This document shows positions 49,617 to 59,900 of a stretch of 64,000 nucleotides of DNA, piece by piece; the stretch's first letter is position 1; each line of letters begins with the position of its first letter. The DNA lies in assembly GCA_029721515.1 (NCBI GenBank), contig CM056562.1, positions 15,755,335 through 15,819,334 on the forward strand. The letters are read 5' to 3'. This DNA comes from Synanceia verrucosa. Taxonomy: Eukaryota > Chordata > Actinopteri > Perciformes > Synanceiidae. Below the pieces are notes generated by a model that did not search any database, was not told where the DNA came from, and saw only the letters and a list, made by a program, of their open reading frames with translations. Both the position numbers and the translations under genes were made by a program.

Positions 49617-51140
49617 AGCCTGTTGGGCTTTGTTCATCCAGCTTCTGTTCATGCATATACGGAGGTATTGTTGCCCAGGGTCACAGCGGAGGGATGCTAA
49701 GTTTAGGAGTTTACATAAGAAGGCCTTTCTAGCTGGCTCAGTCTCTCGACAGATTATGTGAAAAGACTCTAGACCACAGCAACACTTTAAGTGACGACAT
49801 GCAAGAATAATATTTCTATCTGTCATCTGAACACAAAATACCTATTTGGGAAAAAATGCCCTTGATGTTCACACAACTGTACACCAGCTTGTCATAAACA
49901 AAAAACTTTTTTTTTTCTCCAAACTTGTTTTAGAATGTTTGTAGGTAATTTATATCCTCTAAATTGTCTGCACACTCTGTCCTGTCTGTCATTTCTTTCT
50001 GCTAGAGTGATGTTGAGTTGTTTACTCAAGCACATCAACTCACTTTTCACTCTCACTTAAATTGAATGAGCTCTCTGCATCTACAATATTTCATAGAGCC
50101 TGTTTTGTCAATGTTGGATGTGTCCATCATGACATTCCTTGTTCAAGGAAGACAAGACAATGGATTTATTAGGGAGACAGATGAACTTCTTTTCAAAATC
50201 CCATCATTCCATCGGGTGTCTAAAACCTTGACAGTTGACGTGCATATGACAGCTGTCACAATCGCAACAGTCTAGTCAAAAACAAGCAGGAGCACGTAGG
50301 CTGTTGTCTGAAAAAATTCACAGTGCAACGTAGCTTTCAGTGAAGTGTAGCCTGCCAGCAGGGCTCTGTGTAGGAGCATGAAATGCTTGCCGTTTTGACT
50401 TTATGATTTATCTTGCCTTGAGACATAATTTGGTCTAAGCCCGCAGCGGAATACAGACTCAGATAGATGCTATGGCTTTGAGTTGAAATAAACAAATCCC
50501 TAATGCCCTATCAATGTCCTTCCTGTTGGAAACAGAATAACTCCTTTCACTTACCAAAAGGAATATATATCATCAGATAAATGCTCCCTAGAAATGCGAA
50601 ACCAGGGACAGGCTTAACCACTTTTAAGCCCCGCTTCCCTGTAGACTTGTGTTTATGATAAAGGGTAATGAATGGAAAGTGGATTTTATCAGTGAAAGAT
50701 GGAGGAATGGTTAGCCTGAGTGATGCTTTTTTGTCCCACATGGCACAATCAAGGCCTATTTTTGAAGTATTATCCCTCGTGTCTTTGTAGACCAATTTTT
50801 GTGGATATTGGCTGTGGGATTTTGCAGCCCCTGCTGTACAGTACAGGATGAATGGCGGTCCAGTTATCTGGAGATCCAGCAGTATTGCTTGTCATGCAAA
50901 TCACAGAGACAGCTACTCTTATATAGTTTAACATTCAGAAAACTTAAATGTACTGTTAGTTGCCTACTGGTTATATTCTACAGTTTCACTTAGTTTGGTT
51001 GCCAAGGGCTGCGAGAGCTGTATATTGTATATTTATCCCAATTATCCATGATTTCAGGAACAACATGATTAATTAGCACTTTTATACTTACATAAACATG
51101 GTAGTGTCTAGAGGGGAGGCAGGGTTAGTTGTTCCTCTTT
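49617..51140. other. Non-coding sequence, nothing specific
   Basis: No gene, RNA or repeat family recognised. A repeat-free patch near 50700-50830 may be regulatory, but evidence is thin. Confidence 0.4.
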
Positions 51141-51320
51141 GCACACTCACACACATAATTCAACAGCAGACAAATCTGACATCAGTTGAATAACTGCGTT
51201 GTTGAAAGTGGGATAAGAGTTGAGGATCCTGGAGTAACTGGTGGCAGCAGATGATTATTACCAGCTCATCTGCATTTAATGTACATTTACAATAAGTGTC
51301 AAGTATTTTAGAGTTTTCTT
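51141..51320 (+). repeat. Local duplicate, copy 1
   Basis: Matches 55813-55980 in the same orientation, with shared words GACAAATCTGACATCA, GGATCCTGGAG, AACTGGTGGCAGCAG, ATTACCAGCTC and TGTACATTT. By eye the best 120 bases differ at about 15 sites with no obvious gaps. The shared frame is broken here by a TAA after GCATT, so protein conservation is unlikely. The sequence is not a repeat family I know. Confidence 0.75.
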
Positions 51321-51340
51321 GAGCTGATCATGTATTTTAA

Positions 51341-52491
51341 AGGGATATTCCACCCTTTTGTGAAATTTAGTCATTCCTCGCAGTCCCAAGAGTTAAATAA
51401 GTGAGCAAAAGCATTTTTTAGCTGGCTCAGCCATTGCCCTAAACTGGCAACGCTGCCGTTAGCTTAGCTTTGCATAGGCACTGTAACGTATTGTTGCCAG
51501 CTAGCATGTTGTTGCAAAAGTGATTCCAAGTAACTCAAAATTGTTCCTACTTCTTGTGACCTACATTCACAACGAGTACAAATGACAATGCAAATTACCA
51601 CTAATGTGTTGACTACTAGACCAATTTTGACTTGGAACTATATTCCGACAAAGCACCGCTGCCAGGCGCAAAGATACCATGCAGCAACTTCTGTCAACAC
51701 ACCAGCGTGACTATGGTACGGTACTAGGCTGACACAAGTGGACTATGTTGTTCTGCCTACAGTCTTGAGATAGTTGCTATCAATGCCCATGTACTATGTC
51801 AACTGAATAAAAAGCTTTGACTGGAGGGTCTGTCGTGTAAACATTACATGAACAGTAATTGATTCACTGCCATCTAAGGTCAAACTGTTATGTTATGCGG
51901 TCCGCTCGGTGGTTGCCTACTATTCCCGGGTCAACAGAAGCATTACATGCTAATTGTAGCCAAGTCCCTGGGTTATTTCATGCCACAGGTAACGCTAACA
52001 GGTAAACTCCTCATTTATAGTAAAGAGGATGAACCGGAGGAAGTTATAACTTATATGTTATACAATAAACGAGGCGACAATGTGAGCCAGACTACGTTGC
52101 AGTTACTAGCGTAGCTAGTAAGTTGTAACCCAAAGAAGGAAAGAAATTATACTTACAGACATTGATGATGCACTTTGTTTTGCCTCTGTTCTGAGAATGG
52201 ATGGGACTGCCGTATTCTTCAGACTTTGTAAAGTCTTTCCTGTAGCATGCTGCATCTTCTCTTCATAATCCCCCGGTGCGAAATACTCCTCGTAACATGA
52301 TATTGATTTATTTTCTTCACCGGTGTCGTTGAAGGAATGATTTCTTAGTTTCACTACTTTTGGAATTCGGTGAAACATTGTGTTTGTGTATTTCCTCTGC
52401 TTGTTTTCGCAGCCCTTTGCAACACAGCTAATAACAACAACTCTCGAGACTGTGAGGAATGACTAAATTTCACATGGGATGAAATATCCCT
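51341..52491 (-). mobile_element. Kolobok-like DNA transposon, 1,151 bp
   Basis: Both ends are flanked by TTAA (51337-51340 and 52492-52495). The terminal inverted repeats are about 54 bp (51341-51394 and 52439-52491) and begin AGGGATATT, with TGAAATTTAGTCATTCCTC shared exactly. TTAA target sites with AGGG tips are the signature of the Kolobok superfamily. The interior has no full-length transposase, so the element is non-autonomous. It carries an exon-like frame reading from the right end. Subterminal text (TTAGCTTAGCTTTGC) is typical of these fish elements. Confidence 0.75.
52115..52378 (-). CDS. Exon-like frame inside the Kolobok-like element, unknown protein
   Basis: The frame starts at an ATG about 60 bases inside the right inverted repeat, where a transposon's first exon would sit. 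About 74 residues precede a strong splice-donor match, GTAAGTATA, whose GT is at 52156-52155; beyond it the frame soon stops. The peptide is charged, with an FHRIPKVVKLRNHSF start and a CYEEYFAPGDYEEKM middle, and matches no family I know. It may be the first exon of an element gene whose later exons are lost. Whether it is translated is unknown. Confidence 0.35.
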   Translation of the reverse strand: MFHRIPKVVKLRNHSFNDTGEENKSISCYEEYFAPGDYEEKMQHATGKTLQSLKNTAVPSILRTEAKQSASSMSVSIISFLLWVTTY

Positions 52492-52495
52492 TTAA

Positions 52496-53519
52496 ACATC
52501 ACTGTTGCAGTCGATCATGTTCATTTAGTTGTTGGAAGTCAACATTTTGATTGATATTCAATCATGTGAAGTTCTGTTTCATCCTATATAAGTAATAATT
52601 AACAGAATGCTTTCTGTTTCATTTCATAAAGAGGCCCCTTGTTGTCTGTGGGATGCTGTCTCATCTCCATTTTGTCTTCCCATCTGTCTTTTTCTTTTAA
52701 CCTGGCCTTGGTGTCCTTGCAATTGATCAGACCTGGCATTGAGTTGATTCAAATGAGGCTGCTCAGTGGGCATGGACACTCCCACCATCTAGATTGGGTC
52801 AGGAGAGGGTTTTCTCACAAGTCAATGTGCAGGCTCATCATTCCCTGATGATCTCTTTCTGCATGAGCATCAGTAGAAAACATTTGGTGTTCCAGAGTAA
52901 AAAAAAAAGAGTGTGCTCCAATGCTCGGTGTTAGCGAGTTAAACAACTCTCATCTGTTTCAATCTGTGCTTCTAATGGAGAAAACACATAATAAAAGGTT
53001 ACTGTGCTGATCAATAGCCTACACAAACACAAGCCATCTGTCTGAGAGATTAATAAATTATGGTTTCATTTAAAGAGAAGGGACAGACTTTTCAGTTTTG
53101 GTGATTTATTTTGTTCTTGCTTATTAACACCTTGTGTTGTCCCTGCGCAGGACTGTTTTTTTCATCAAGCCCTAATTGACTGTAGGGTTTCGCTGAAGTA
53201 TATTATCAATCTCTATCTGTTTTGTGTGGAAGGACATTGATCAATGGAAATTGCTTTCCTTTGTTGACTGAATTGGACAGTGTTGCCGGCCACTGCTCAG
53301 GCCACGTAATGGAGCTTATGAGAGCCAAGCCACCAGATCAATAAAGCATTGAAATAAGAAGATGAAATTCCCTTTTCTCAATGATTACACGCTCAATGGC
53401 TGAATTTATTAGATTCTAAAAACTTTTTTTCTATTTTTCTTTTGGTGTAAAAGTGAGTCATTGGGAAAAAAAGGGGCCAAACAACCATCTCAAGGATTTT
53501 TCTCTCCCTTCTCAGCCTC
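52496..53519. other. Non-coding sequence, nothing specific
   Basis: Contains an A run near 52900. No gene or repeat recognised. Confidence 0.4.
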
Positions 53520-53850
53520 AAACCCATTAAAATTCCTCTGAAGTTTTTTACATATCACTACATCAAATGCACATAAATTATGAATGTCTCATATAGCAGC
53601 CTTGCACTTGTAGCCCCCGGGTTCCCTTGAAACTGATTTGGTGTCTTTGTTGTTACAAGGGCGAAAGAAAATTGGAGTAATATGCTCTCCCTATGATTCA
53701 TCATTCACAGCTCATAATGCAGAACATGCCATAATAAACATCTCCACCTTCATGTATCACTTTGAGATTGTGTTTGTTTCACCATTAATGAATTTACTGT
53801 CATGAAGTCGTTTTTAATATTCATGCATGAGAATGACTTAGTCATAATAG
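53520..53850. promoter_or_regulatory. Candidate conserved non-coding element, strongest of the window
   Basis: Contains CCCATTAAAATTCC, CATAAATTATGAATG, CACCATTAATGAATTTACTG, TTTTTAATATTCATGCATGA and a perfect 10-base palindrome TCATGCATGA at 53821-53830, a possible POU/octamer-type dimer site. Repeat-free, with no frame. The density of homeodomain and POU-like words is high over 300 bases. Confidence 0.38.
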
Positions 53851-54299
53851 GGCTACATGTTTAGAGACCCAGTAAAGATGGCATATCCGTCTTTCAGACA
53901 TCCAGCAGACTGGGGTTTTCTTCAAGATGCAGAAGGGTTGGGTTAGCTGAGTGCACGTTATGGTTATTTATTTTATTTTTTTTTCAACAGTAATCATTTG
54001 CATTATTTCTTTAAATAGAATGAGACCTCTGATTAGATGTGATGTATTTGGGGAATCACACCAACCAGTGTCTGTCATCTTTGTTATCGCAGTGTGGGAA
54101 AGGGAACAGATGAGAAATGCAGTGTGAACTTCTAGTCCAGTTCTTAAGTTTTTTTTGTTTTGTTTTTTTACATTTGAAACTTGCTGTACAATTTAGGCAA
54201 GTTAGTATATGGGGAGTATTTAACAAAAAGAGACAAAATAAACAACAGTTAACATCACCATTACCAATAGGTAATTAACCATGTTTTTCCAATGGGATG
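53851..54299. other. Non-coding sequence, nothing specific
   Basis: T runs near 53974 and 54151. No supported feature. Confidence 0.4.
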
Positions 54300-54480
54300 C
54301 TTTAAAGCTTGAGATTGGGTGAACACAGTGCTGCTGGGTGTGGTTATAAATTTAAACCAACAGATCCTCCCTTTCCAAGACTGTGCAAGTGCAAAACCAT
54401 GGTAACACTGTTCACCTCACTCAGAGGTCATCCTTACCAACGTATATATTCCGGTAGTTTACACTTGAAGCCCTCTTTCA
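54300..54480 (+). repeat. Dispersed repeat family B, copy 3 (partial)
   Basis: The segment CCCTTTCCAAGACTGTGC, GCAAAACCATGGTAAC, CACCTCACTCAGAGGTCATC aligns in order with CCTCTCCAAGAGCC, GCAAAACTGTGGTAAC, CCTTGCTCAGAGCTCATG of the copy at 25684. It abuts the element at 54504-55366, which may have inserted into it. Confidence 0.5.
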
Positions 54481-54503
54481 AGTTGATTAGAATACAAAAG
54501 AGT

Positions 54504-55366
54504 GGTTGACACCAAAATTTTTAAGATCAGTCGTGTCGTGTCTTGGGTGTTTGTCTCGTTTAGAAATCGGCTGTGCCAGCTAGCTATGGGCTGCTATGGG
54601 CCAATGTAAACCTGTCCAAAACAACCCCTAAACGTTCATTTTAAAAAATGTGCAACTCACTGTGTGCTTCCTGGCAAAATACAGCTTCTGTTGTGTTTTA
54701 TTAGGCATTTTGTAAATCCCATTGATTTCTGTAGGAAGACTCACTATAACTCCCCCTCCGGAAACAGAAAGGGGGCTGCTTACATTGTTGTTGTAGTTCT
54801 TTCACTTGCCTCAGTACTGCTCAGTGGTGGCAGTAATGTACCTCTTAGATGGTTTGCCAACCGCCATTAAACTCCAAGGAAGAAGAGGTAGTAGTACTGC
54901 TCATTTCTACCGGAGACACTGTGCTAATGTGCTTTCTCCCTTCTGATTTGCGATTACACTGGGGGAAAAAAATATTTCAGAGACTGAAAATGGAATATGA
55001 AAGGAGGATTCTTGAGGAAGATCTCCTTGATTTTGTGTTTGATGGTCAAGGAAAACGTTTTGAACTGGATTACACAGAAGAGGAGCTACAGAGCTACAGA
55101 GCAGAAGTTTACACACGTTTGTGAGGTATCTGAAAAAATAGTCTGAGTATTTACAAAATGCCCAATAAAACATGACAGAAGCGGTATTTCACTTCAATAT
55201 TTGCTATGAATCATCAGTGAACACCAGCAACCACTTATGAGTTGCACATTTTTTTTTTTGGACAGGTTTGCATTGGCCCATACCAGCCCATAGCTAGATG
55301 GCACAGTCGATTTTGAAAAGAGCCAAATACCTGAGACAGGACTAATCTTCAAAATTTCTGTCAACC
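54504..55366 (+). mobile_element. DNA transposon with long terminal inverted repeats, about 860 bp
   Basis: The left arm (about 54504-54658) and right arm (about 55239-55366) pair over roughly 130 bases. Shared words read inward are GGTTGACA, AATTTT, TAGCTATGGGCTG, TATGGGCCAATG, AAACCTGTCCAAAA and ATGTGCAACTCA. The central part has GGTGGCAGTAATGTACCTC and GGTTTGCCAACCGCCATTAA, text I recall as recurrent in fish genomes, and one small reading frame. No transposase. Superfamily and exact tips unresolved. Confidence 0.65.
54990..55124 (+). CDS. Small acidic frame inside the inverted-repeat element, unknown protein
   Basis: Starting at the internal ATG at 54990, in a GAAAATGG context, it encodes 44 residues beginning MEYERRILEEDLLDFVF and ending YTRL. 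The composition is strongly Glu/Asp/Leu/Arg and helical-looking, unlike the surrounding DNA, so it may be a genuine exon remnant. An AG acceptor-like TATTTCAG lies just upstream (54973-54980) and a possible GAG-GTATCT donor lies at the stop. I do not recognise the protein. The longer frame from 54849 is less likely to be the real start. Confidence 0.3.
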   Translation: MEYERRILEEDLLDFVFDGQGKRFELDYTEEELQSYRAEVYTRL

Positions 55367-55504
55367 AAAATCCCCGTTGCCCCTAATATCCAAATGTCAA
55401 TGCAATCTGCTCCTAGGAACCAACATCTAATGGAAATGCTTGTTATGTTTGGCTTTAATGTTTAACACTGGTTGCCCCAATTATTTAGATTACAAAAAAA
55501 ACTA

Positions 55505-55757
55505 CTTCAGACTGGATAGAAAGGCCTGGACAAGTCAACACCTCATCACAGGACACATAGAGACAGACACCCCTCACACCCACTGTGTTAATTAGCCAGT
55601 TAACCTAATCCCCATGCATGTTTTTTATGGTGGGAGGAAGCAGGAGTACCCGGAGAGAACCCACACATACACACAGAAAGGCCCCGGGCCGGGAATCAAA
55701 CCCGGTACCTTCTTGCTATGAGGCAACAGTGCTAACCACTGCACCACCATGCCGCCC
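55505..55757 (-). mobile_element. V-SINE (DANA/HE1-type tRNA-derived SINE), 3'-truncated
   Basis: On the minus strand it starts GGGCGGCATGGTGGTGCAG, has an A-box-like TGGTGCAGTGGTTAGC, a B-box GGTTTGATTCCC, and the family core around GGGTTCTCTCCGGGTACTCC and TCCTCCCACC...AACATGCATG. The body then decays near GTGTCCTGTGATGAGG and CTTGTCCAGGCC. The order matches the vertebrate V-SINE class best known from zebrafish DANA. The LINE-like tail is missing, so it is truncated or eroded. Inactive. Confidence 0.88.
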
Positions 55758-55812
55758 TCCTGTCATCATCACTGCTGGAAAAAATGTATTGTATTGTGTA
55801 TGTATTGCAATT

Positions 55813-55980
55813 TAGCATACTCCCAGGCATAATGCAGCGGCCGACAAATCTGACATCAATTGACTAGCTGCTGTGTTGAAAATGGGATGAGAGACTAGGA
55901 TCCTGGAGGAACTGGTGGCAGCAGCTGACTATTACCAGCTCGTCTGCATTTACTGTACATTTGTCAAATATTTTAGCCTT
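55813..55980 (+). repeat. Local duplicate, copy 2
   Basis: Partner of 51141-51320, in direct orientation about 4.7 kb away. It lies just beyond the V-SINE head, while copy 1 is interrupted on its right by the Kolobok-like element. The 81-codon frame starting in it (55915) is not kept in copy 1. It may be a duplicated regulatory element or two copies of an unlisted repeat. Confidence 0.75.
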
Positions 55981-57239
55981 GGGCTCAGCATCAAGCTGCG
56001 TCTGTTTTGGCTCTCTGGATATGATTTATCCCCATCAGTCCAGCTGAGGTTCTCCAGCTGTTCATTTGACGGATTCTTGTACACTGCCTCATGTGCTGAC
56101 TATGCTTTGCTTTTCAAAGCATCCATATCCACCTCTGTTGGACTCTTTGGCTTATCCTGATCTCCAGAACATGCAGGCATTTTTAGACTCAGGCCTCTCC
56201 AACACACGACACCCCTGCCCCCTGTAGGGAACTAATGCAACATAGTGTGATATACTGTATAAGATATGAGCATACATACTCTGGAACTTATGAAAATTGA
56301 AAATTATTTCAGATCAAATACATACATATGACTCAAAGTGTAAGCTATCATGTCAATGATGGGTTTTTGTTGGGAAGTTTGAGTTCGCTTTATCTTATTT
56401 TGTTAGCACATTCATGCTCCCCTATTGTTTTCTCTCCCTGACTTCAGCTGCACCCAAGGACATCTGAGAGTCTGTTTTCACTCATGACCTTATATTTTAA
56501 CATATTTACTCCTCTCACATGTCCCGTGGGTTTCACAAAACATGGATTCCCAGGCTTTCAGAAAAGCAGGCGGCGTGGCCTGGTGCCTGACTCATGTCTA
56601 TTCTAACTTCTAACCTCCACCCCCCCCACCCCTTCTAAACTTGTAACCAGCTGCACATCAAAAGGAATGTGATTTATTAGGGGTGCAACTCCCCAGGACT
56701 TTGAACAACCATCGACTTGTTTATCTAAGTTAACATTCTTGGCCGCATCCATATATTTTTTCTGTTTGCCCTTTCATGTGGTTCTGCAGGGGTACATCCA
56801 CTGGCTGCTGGGGTTATAGTCCACCTACAGTAAAAGTATGTCGGCAGCTAATGTCACTCATGAAGGATCTGGGTTCAGGCCACAGCGGTGACATGGATCA
56901 GTCCCGTAACCGCTCCTCGAAGGCATTACATAATTGATGTATTTTCATGGTGCTGCGGTTAGTTGATGGCACACGGGTGGTGATTCTGTTAAGAGCAGGC
57001 ATCGCTGACTCTTTCCCTTGAAGCTGCCCATCTTTTTTAGCCCTCAGAATCCCTCGACCCCCTTCTTCCACCCCCTCCGCCTCTCTCTCTGTATCTCCCA
57101 AATGGAAAACATGTGGCAGGAGTTGTCATTTGTTAACGTATGATAGTAAGAGTGAAACAGGCCAGGGGATGGCTCATCAGGAACACTCATTCAGGATGAT
57201 GAATGTAGCCAAACACACATTTGTCCGTAAAACTTGCCG
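55981..57239. other. Non-coding sequence, nothing specific
   Basis: A C run lies near 56620-56632. Short frames without domains. No gene called. Confidence 0.4.
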
Positions 57240-57480
57240 AGTGGATCAGCATCATTAGGCATGAGGAATAGGTGGAGCCCGCTGAGAAGTGAATGCAGCA
57301 AACAGATGTTGCAGATTCTCACCGGCATCTTTCATCCAGAGTGCCGTCATTAATAAAGCTGAAGGTGATCCGTGCGTTTTCATCTAATAAGACCAAATAA
57401 AGTATGGTGGGACTCTCTGGAAATTGCTGAATAAACGGAATATCGCCATGGCTTCTTAAACAACGACCCAAGGTGATCCG
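57240..57480. promoter_or_regulatory. Candidate conserved non-coding element
   Basis: Contains AGCATCATTAGGCATG, CCGTCATTAATAAAGC, CATCTAATAAGACC and two AGGTGATCCG words (about 57365 and 57471). The AAGGTGATCCG direct repeat about 110 bases apart is unusual. Repeat-free, no open frame. Confidence 0.3.
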
Positions 57481-58919
57481 TCTGGTTTTGAAGTAAGTCT
57501 TGCCTACATAACACTGTAGTCAGGATCCTGAATGTAAAGTGTGTTAGCGCATGCTTATGAAGTCTTCAAAGGAGTAGAATTTAGGAGGCTAAAAGCAGAG
57601 TTAAATTATGACAAAGGTAAAAGGGAAAAGTAATGTTTTTTTTGGTTATCTTTTGGAATAGAAAACAGTGCGTATTTGAAATGAAAGGTCACTCTTTTTT
57701 CAAACCCAGACATCACAGAACCTAGAACTTCTGTGATAGAAGCTGACATTTGTGCTTGGTGTCGTGCAATCCTGTGTCAATCTTTAGCTGGCCTGTGTGT
57801 GTTTTTCTCTGTGAGATGCTGAATGGTTGCAGCTGATGCCACGGGTGTGTCAGGTGACTAAGCCCCATGTTCAGGCAGCTTGGCCCTGTTGTAGAGGGCC
57901 TCCATCTTTGTCAGCCTTGTCTCATCTTATAAACAGGCCCAGGCAGAGAGGCTTTACCATGAATAATGCCTCAGGTCTGTAGAATCCCAACACCTATAAA
58001 TCTTAATAGAGGTTCCCAGATTCCAATGGGCGGCCACATCTCTTTTCCCACCCTGCCCAGCTCTATTCCACCTCCCATGTGGAGTCTCCAATCTTCTCTC
58101 CCCAAAGTAAAAACCGCGGTGTCTCGAATTTGCCTGCGCCATAATTTACCCAACAAGCAGGATTACATGCATAAAGCTCATGCAAATCAATAAAACATGT
58201 CAAGAATGCTTAGCCTCCTGCGGTTTGCTAAATGCAATTCATCACTCCGCTGAATCAGGGGAAGGGAATGGGGTTTACAAATGGAGTCTGATCATTTGCG
58301 TTGGACCTGTTGTCAAATACTTGAAGAGTGCATTTTTCATTTTCTGTACAGTAAATTGCACTTGGCTACATGTTTGTTTCAAAGGGACTAGTGGAGTCCC
58401 TGCTTATTGCATTTAGAATGGAAACCTGTGTTTTTAAGAACTGCCATATGGCGTTTAATGCAATCCCGAAATCATGTCATACAATACATTGTCATACAAG
58501 TTTATTAAAATAATCCTGCCTATTTTATTCTACTAAAACATGTGAAATTAAAACCGTTTTAGCCATGAGTTCAGCTTTGATGTTTTGCGTTATGTTCCCT
58601 TTAAAGTCCAGACAAAACCATAATCTTATACCTTTTAAAGTATTCTCTCAGTGTAGTCGCTCGACCCTCAAGCTTGAGCTGCATCAGTCAGTCAGCCCAA
58701 TATAAATTACATGTTGCATTTTTCATGCTCGCCTACTGAATTACATTAACTGGCTTTGAAGTGAAGGAAAATATACTTAGAAATCAACTGATCTCATGTA
58801 TATCAAGTTTCTCTGTTGGCGGGCAAGTCATCAAGAATGCTAGGCATCAACTTAACCAAGATTGGGCGAGTGTTGGCATTATGAGCGCAGATATTGACAC
58901 TTTGAGAGACGTCTTGCTT
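57481..58919. other. Non-coding sequence, nothing specific
   Basis: No gene recognised. The opposing frames at 57954-58193 cover a repeat-free GC-richer patch without domains, which might be regulatory. Confidence 0.4.
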
Positions 58920-59110
58920 TGATATGTCCATCTATGCCTTTGGGCTGAGGCCGATCAACATGATGCCCACTGATTCCCCCCAAATTGAGCCTGCTTTAGA
59001 TTCATCATTCATAAATTGGGAATATGTCACCTTTGAAGTGCAATTACAAGTGCATGCTGAGGAGGTGGATTCTGTGAATTCACTATTTCACGACTCCACC
59101 CCAATTTACT
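58920..59110. promoter_or_regulatory. Candidate conserved non-coding element
   Basis: Repeat-free, with CATTCATAAATTGGGAATATG and GCAATTACAAGTGCATGC words. A 66-codon frame crosses it without recognisable features. Confidence 0.25.
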
Positions 59111-59639
59111 TCTTGAGTATGTAGACAAGTCAAGCAGAACAGATAACTGACAGATAGACCTGCTACTTTATGAGGCAAAGGTTGGCTTCATAGTCGTTAG
59201 TAGGCCAGCTTATTTTTATGTGCTGTTGTTAACAGCTTCTTTTGAAAATGTGTATGATTTTTTTTAAGAATGCAGCCAGTCATTTACTGAACTTATTGAG
59301 TTGCCTCAAAAATGTTGGCTTCAGTCAAGATTCTGCATACATTATGCATTATGCTTTCATTAATTCCCAATCATCCTGTTTTGACCTGCATCAGGATCAC
59401 TCTTAATTTTAACAGTTATTCAGTTATTTTGGGAGTAAGGAAAGCCCATATTCCCATATGATCATGTACACATTCATTCATTCAATGCAGTGATCACTGA
59501 ATATGTCTTTAAAGTCACTGCAGCCTGTGCTCCATATATTCAACGATTCCTCTTTTCTCCTGCTTCAAAGATAAATTAGCAGCTTCTAAATAATGCAGTG
59601 AACCCTAATTCTCTTTGATTAGTGGCAAGTTAGATGATA
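59111..59639. other. Non-coding sequence, nothing specific
   Basis: No supported feature. Confidence 0.4.
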
Positions 59640-59900
59640 GCGACCCATTGAAATTGATCATCAGCATAAATAATGACTGAATGAACTGATAAAATGCAAA
59701 GTTGCCGGTCATCATAAATCAAATGGAAACCACTTGGTGGGGAAGTCATTGGAATTAGAAGTCCATGCTCCTATTAATTATGTTGCCTTGCCAAGGCGAC
59801 AGTGTTATAAATCAGTTGTGAAAGGTACTCCAGCCGGCTGGCCTGCCCAGCAAAGCCTGCTGCCTGCAAATAGCTCTGTATACCCCCTTAATTGTTTCTT
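59640..59900. promoter_or_regulatory. Candidate conserved non-coding element
   Basis: Contains GAAATTGATCATCAGC, CATAAATAATGACTG, GGTCATCATAAATCAAATGG, CTCCTATTAATTATGTTGCC and a CCTTGCCAAGGCGAC word, an inverted pair resembling an NFI site (TTGCCAAGG). Repeat-free; the frame crossing it is featureless. Confidence 0.35.

Noticed and set aside
55915..56160. 81-codon frame beginning in the duplicated segment
   Set aside because: The frame is broken by a stop in the other copy and has no recognisable product.
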